From the NCBI GenBank assembly GCA_033239005.1, contig BSQZ01000104.1:1417501-1481500 (forward strand): a DNA stretch of 64,000 nt. Direction: 5' to 3'. How positions within the stretch are numbered: position 1 is the first letter of the stretch; each line of letters starts with the position of its first letter. This document shows, in pieces, positions 10,220 to 64,000 of this stretch. The translations under genes were made by a program, and so were the position numbers. Below the pieces are notes generated by a model that saw only the letters and a program-made list of their open reading frames with translations, was not told the origin of the DNA and searched no databases. Source of the stretch: Lamellibrachia satsuma (taxonomy: Eukaryota > Annelida > Polychaeta > Sabellida > Siboglinidae).

Positions 10220-12720
10220 TCATAGAAGGTTATTGTATTGTCCAATCACATGGCAAGGAAGGGGGATGTTGTCTGGTTGTAGTCTGCACGCAGACAACGG
10301 TGTCTTTGGTATGGTTATGCAAGCACAAATACATTCTTTGATGAATTTCCAGATTTCCTTGAAACCACCTAACAATTCCAAGAAGACATTTACATGTTTG
10401 GAGATTTCAATATCCACCTTGATCTACCATGTCCAAATACTAGATCATTCATGGATGTCCTTCAAACATATGCATTACATCAACACGTTTCATTTCCTAC
10501 ACATGTTCATGGTCATTGGCTCGACCTGTTTATTACTAGATCTACTTGCACTAACATTAAAGCAATATTTCCTACTGATGGTTTATCAGATCACCATTGT
10601 GTCATTATCGATTTGTGGTTGCAAGTTGGTTCAAAATCTAGAAAAAAAATGATCACATTTCGACCAATAAATAAAATTAACATAAATACCCTTCATGAGG
10701 ATCTAGCAAATTCTGATCTTTTGATCAAACCTAAATCTACACTATGCGAGCTTGTTAATCAGTACAATGAAACATTAAGTAAACTTCTGGATAAACATGC
10801 TCCGAAACAAACCAAAAGTGTACAAGTTCGCCCTCCATCACCATGGATGTCTAATGATATAATTGTAGCAATTGTAGCTTCTTTGGATACATTGTGTAGT
10901 TCTTTTTCACAATACTTTACAGATAAGATTGCTCGTATTCGATCAAATTTTCTGATTAATGATAATGACTATGATTTCCCTGAACCGCCACTTTCTGAAA
11001 AAAGCTACAGAGTTCACGCCTGCAACTACTAATGAAGTTCTCATCATTATTAAAAAATGTCCTAACAAATCATGTGATCTTGACCCATTTCCAACACTTC
11101 TACTAAAAAGCTGTATCGATCAACTCATCTTTCCCATTACTACTATCATAAACCTTTCAATGCAGAGTGGAGTTGTTCCACAGGATTTCAAACAAGCTCT
11201 TGTAAATCCTCTTATTAAAAAACAAACTTTGTGCAAAGATGACCGAAGGAATTATCGTCCTATCTCTAATCTCAGTTTTCTGTAAAAAATATTGGAAAAA
11301 GTAGTTGCTAATCGCCGTCATGAACATATTTACAACCATCACTTATCAAATGATCTACAGTCTGCATATAAACGATTCCATTCTACCGAAACAGCTCTTC
11401 TCAAGATACACAATTATATAGTTGATAACATGGACAATGGCAAAGTCACAGCACTCACTTTACTTGATCTCTCAGCTGCTTTCGATACAATTGATCATTC
11501 AATCCTTTTACAACGCCTCCATAGATATTTTGGAATTTCTGGCCCAGCTCTTCGGTGGTTCAAATCATTTTTATCAGACAGATATCAAAGTATTAACATA
11601 TCTGGCACATTATCTAGCCCACAACATCTACCATTTGGAGTGCCACAAGGATCCGTCCTTGGCCCTGTTCTGTTCAGCTTATATACTACATCGCTCAGCC
11701 AAGTTATTGGTATTCGTAATCTCAGTCATCACCTTTATGCTGATGACACACAGGTTTACATATCACTTTCACAATCAAATGTACAAGAATCTCTTTCGAC
11801 TTTTAGTGATTGTCTTACTGATATCTTGTCATGGATGGAATCAAGTAAGCTAAAGCTTAATCCAGATAAAACAGACCTTATTATTATTGGCACTAAACAA
11901 CAACGAAATAAAGTCATCAACCATTTTCTTGTTAAACTGCTTGGCAGTGATATATTCCCATCAGATACTGTTCGTAATCTAGGTGTTGTCTTTGACAGTG
12001 ACTTCAACTTTCGCCAGCATATCTCTCAAGTATGTAAATCCTGTTTCTATCATATTCGTGATCTTCGTCGAATTCGGCATCACATATCTATATCTAGTGC
12101 TAAAACAATATCAACGGCACTAATTAGCAGCCGTCTTGACTATTGCAATTCACTACTAAACAACATTGCTAAAAGAGACTTGGCTAAACTCCAACGAGTA
12201 CAAAATTGTCTGGCACGTGTGGTTCTCAGGGCGCCTCGGTTTTCACCGTCACTACCACTACTTAAACAGTTACACTGGCTTCCAGTTTCTTATCGAATTA
12301 ATTTTAAGCTGTCCACTCTTGCATATCGTGCTCTATCTACACAACAACCATTCTACTTGGCTAGTCTCCTGCATCTTTCAAATATCCCTAGGCAGCTAAG
12401 ATCATCAGTTTCACAACAACTTATTGTACCTAAAACAAAACTTAACTTGGGTAAACGTGCTTTCTCTGTCGCTGTGCCTAGGGTCTGGAATGAACTCCCT
12501 ATCGCTTTGAAAACATCCGAAAATATTGCAATTTTCCGAAAAAAACTCAATACATATCTATTCAAAATTGCATTCCCACCATAAATGTTCGGTTGTCCTT
12601 CGTTCTGATACTGACTTTTGCGCGTCCTTGTTTACGACTACGCTTACTGATTCTGTTTTGTTGCGCCTCTGAGCTCAGGTTCCTGAGGATATAGGCGCCA
12701 TAGAAGTCAATTATTATTAT
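10220..12720 (+). mobile_element. L2-like non-LTR retrotransposon, 5' truncated
   Basis: The element begins inside the endonuclease region (FDEFPDFLETT-like remnant near 10335) and ends with a GCGCC...ATA region followed by (ATT)n at 12708-12724, a typical L2-group 3' tail. It is a different family from the CR1 copies in this window. Two decayed relatives are at 36907-37450 and 50430-51100. Confidence 0.75.
10394..12584 (+). pseudogene. L2-like ORF2 (endonuclease end, reverse transcriptase)
   Basis: The first frame (10394-11032) has GDFNIHLD and DGLSDHHCVI from the endonuclease. It shifts near 10960-11030 into the frame that runs to 12584, which is broken by one TAA at 11283-11285. The reverse transcriptase shows LLDLSAAFDTIDH, FGVPQGSVLGP and YADDTQ, followed by LDYCNSLL, LQRVQNCLARVV and LHWLPVSYRI, all typical of the L2/CR1 superfamily. 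Only one frameshift and one stop suggest a fairly young but dead copy. Confidence 0.8.
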
Positions 12721-12857
12721 TATTATATGGTTACAATTGTTGTCATTATTAGAACAAAACGGATACAAATCAATCAATTAGTTTATTATTGGTGTTTCAT
12801 ATATGTGTGTAGTGTTACTGGCTATGTAATGAATGCAAATTGACTGTATTGTTTCAG

Positions 12858-60081
<47,224 letters not shown>

Positions 60082-61031
60082 GTAAATAGTTATTTCAAAG
60101 ATTGGCGCGATCTAGTTGCCATATCAGATAGGTAGGTTGTCCTATATTTGATACGCCTTTTTCCATTGTCCCAAGTATCTAGATAACCGTGGTGCAGAGC
60201 AATTGATTCATGGTTCTTCCTACAATCCAATTGTCTATTTTGACTAGATTGACCAAATAGCTACTGATAGTGCCAGACACTGCGGCTAAAGTGTTGTGTA
60301 TATTTGACAAAGATAAGCATACCTGAGCACCCATTCCCAAAAGACCCCACTGGTTGGCACGACCAGTAAGCACTTAAAAGTAGAACAATAGTCAGTGTCT
60401 GTCACCCATGAACAGTGCAGGTTTTTGCACCCCTATTTCTCCCTGGTCCTGGGTGGGGTTGGCATCGATACTGGTCCCCCATTTTTGTGTTTTTTCCCCC
60501 GTCGCTGATCCTGTTTCCCCGCCGTCTCCACTCCCTCTCATCTCTTGCTTTCTTTCTCTCGCGTGTGCGTGGATATGTCTGCGTGGGTGCGTGCGTGTGC
60601 TGTGTGCGTGGCGTGACATTCTTAATTGTAGTTGCAAATTGTTATGTTTGAGTAACTCTTATAAGTGCATATATCCAAAACCACGACTTTTGTTTCCCTT
60701 TAAATGCGATATCCAGGGGATCGCGTTACCTTAACATATATAAATGAATACCTGACTTCAACAACAGCCAAATATCCACTATTTTGAGTTGAATACGTCA
60801 TGGTGACCAGCTTTCAAGTAGCTATCATCTGCCATGAAAAACTACCCAAATCCATTGCCGAGGCTGTTGTGGCACCGCCGCCAAATAAATTCTCACTTCA
60901 ACATTGGCCCAAATCCATAGAGTTGGGACGATGTTGAAATCAGACTGCGAAATCCGCTAGATGGCGTCACATGTGACCAATTCGCAGAATTTAAGCAAGC
61001 AGCCATTTTGTCACGCTGTAAATAAAGCGCA
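60082..61031. other. Intron and junction of the truncated duplicon with the orphan gene
   Basis: 60082-60720 is duplicon sequence. From about 60730 unique-looking DNA leads to the second orphan gene; TAAATTCTCACTTCAACA and CTAGATGGCGTCACATG lie just upstream of its first ATG. No TATA box is convincing. Confidence 0.6.
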
Positions 61032-61204
61032 ATGGACAAAGATTCAGTTGTTGGTAAAAGAAGAAGGAATGAGGAGGAATGGGGGCGAAACAAAAGACGC
61101 AGACTACGGGCAGAGGGGAGGGCATACATCAGTGCACGGGAAAAGGCCGTGCCTCCACGAAAAACAGGCGACAAGTGCAGGTATGTCGTAGGCCATCGCC
61201 GTAG

Positions 61205-61270
61205 GCGTAGCCATGGCCAAGGCGTAGCCATGGCCAAGGCGTAGCCATGGCCAAGGCATAGCCATGGCCA
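61205..61270. repeat. 17-bp tandem repeat, four copies
   Basis: GTAGCCATGGCCAAGGC repeated almost perfectly, starting about 25 bp after the donor of the orphan-gene exon at 61180. Confidence 0.9.
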
Positions 61271-62161
61271 AAGTAGGCACTTCAAAGAAAAATGAGATAT
61301 CATGATAGAATATTGGCAATTGATTTAAATGAAAGGTGAAATGTAAAAGAACCAAAAACTGCTTATTTTATTAATATATCTTTATTAGATCCAAAGATAT
61401 TGCGATTTTAATATGGTAAAAACTTTAAAAAAAATGGTATCTCGTATACAGGAAAAAGACGGTCATTTTTGTGTTTTCATTCAATCAATGTATGATTAAA
61501 ATTGCATAACTTTTTTTTTGCATATAATTATTTTAATAATTTTTTTAGGAGTTGCAAGCACATTAAGTACGGTCATAAGTATGCATAATCCAGTCATGTA
61601 TAATTAAGAGTAACTTAGTTAATGCAATTAATAAGTCAATATTGGCTAATTAGTGCGTGAATTCAACTGACCGACACATGTCCATAACTTACATGATTGT
61701 GAAGATATGTCCAATCTGCCGCTGTAACTCACAGAAAGGAACAGAAACAGCCGACAAGACAGGATGTAAAACAAAAGGAGAACCCGGGTGCCGAGAATCG
61801 GCGCAGATAAACTGACACGATTTTTCGGCACGCCGCGCGAGCCGCTCAGCGGATTTTTTTGAAGTGCCTAGCCAAAGGCATAGGCATCTATAGTAAGTTC
61901 TGAACTTCTGGTTGATCGTGTGGACCATTAAGAGTTAGTTATGGTTAGGAGTTAGGTTAGCGATACTGTTTTGGTTAGGGTCTAGGTTATGGTTTATGTT
62001 AGTATTATGATAGGGTTAGGGTGATGAATATGGCAGATAGTCTGGGCGATAATAGATTACAAACCTGTGTTAAACAATGGTTGGGCCCTACTTCTAGACA
62101 AGTGCCCCATCCTCGCCCCTCTAAATATGCCCATGCATAGACTACACACACACGCACGAAT
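61271..62161. other. Intron with GGTTAG-rich stretch
   Basis: 61930-62025 is rich in GGTTAGGG-like and GTTAGTTATGGTTAGG-like units, a degenerate telomere-like tract. The rest is AT-rich without recognised genes. Confidence 0.6.
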
Positions 62162-63249
<1,088 letters not shown>

Positions 63250-64000
63250 GTTAAGGTTACCTTCCTTCGTTAATGCTGGATCCTTTGCTAAATCTGCATT
63301 TAATTAATTTTAGGTGCAACAGGGCAAAGTGTCTCAATGAGTCATACAGCTCTGCACATATGAAGACCGTTATTCTAGATCGCTTTAATTCCATTGGAGA
63401 TACAAAAAACAAGATATCCTGCTTGCTGGTGGCATAAAAGCCTTCGAGATCAAAAGGCAAAGAAAAGTCAAGGAAAATTCAACCATCACGAGAGCCTACC
63501 AATATTCCTACACAATAAGCACATGAACGGAAACATCTTCTGTGTGCCGAGAAGCATATGCGAGCCTGCAAGGTGTGGGCACTGGTCGGATTAGACGAAT
63601 ATCAAAGGCCGTTGGTGATGGTGAGGTGCCTCGGGACAATCGAGGATGTCATAACATTTGTCCCCGTGCAAATGACGAAGACGAAAATGAAGAGTGATGT
63701 GCACTTTCGTCAATACCCTTATGATGTATCACATTATGGACGTAACAGAACAAAGGAACGATATCTTGCGGCGTACAGACAGATAACAGAAGAAAATCGC
63801 ACAGCCTAAGCAACACTTCAATTATGGCTTTGGACGGCCAAGAACAGACGTCTGTGGAAAGTGTGAGGAGCTGAAAGTGAAAATCAGGTGTGAAAAAAAC
63901 AGACACATTAGAAAGCGGTTAGAAACGAAACTCAAGCGACATAAAGTGAAAGCTGGAGCGTACTATGAACACCTGCGGCAATGCGCAGAAAAGGCAACAG

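Overview
The window is animal (metazoan) nuclear DNA, most likely from a marine invertebrate. The evidence is split genes with GT-AG introns, CR1- and L2-type LINEs, hAT-, Mutator- and MITE-like DNA transposons, and very abundant TA and CA microsatellites. I cannot fix the phylum. Nothing prokaryotic is present, and I see no tRNA, rRNA or CRISPR.

The one host gene I can model well is on the + strand from 12858 to 60081. It is the middle of a large secreted or membrane-anchored mucin-like protein of the MUC4/mesh class. I could place 27 exons with canonical splice sites. Their phases agree throughout and give 4,266 nt (1,422 codons) without a stop. The order is EGF, NIDO (nidogen-like), AMOP, von Willebrand D, a cadherin-like segment, then a long run of EGF and calcium-binding EGF modules. 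Both ends lie outside what I can recognise: no signal peptide, stop codon or membrane segment is visible. From exon 15 on, every exon is phase 1-1, which allows exon duplication, and the last three EGF exons (58428, 59290, 59965) are a recent tandem duplication with their introns.

Layout: 1-1273 (-), broken multi-exon gene of an orphan multicopy family; 1606-2788, Tol2-like hAT element; 2789-7606, almost full-length CR1 LINE (ORF1 intact, ORF2 frameshifted); 7672-8745, chimeric hAT termini and tandem duplications; 10220-12720, L2-like LINE; 12858-60081, the mucin-like gene. Its introns hold a long-terminal-inverted-repeat element with a perfect 8-bp target duplication (16234-18132), a Mutator-type transposase fragment (19920-20937, -), MITEs, a decayed LINE (28743-31350, -), four further CR1 insertions (31368-31826, 42174-46158, 52866-53300, 55614-58315), two L2 3' fragments, an RTE-like LINE remnant containing a 32-bp tandem array (37530-38210), and many simple repeats. 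From 60700 to 64000 is a second orphan-family gene (exons at 61032-61180 and from 63314), whose intron carries about 1.08 kb of uninterrupted (CA)n.

The best candidates for something undescribed are the two intron-containing orphan-family loci at the window ends, the long-inverted-repeat transposon sitting 15 nt past a splice donor, and the EGF exon duplicon whose first copy alone carries a CR1 insertion.
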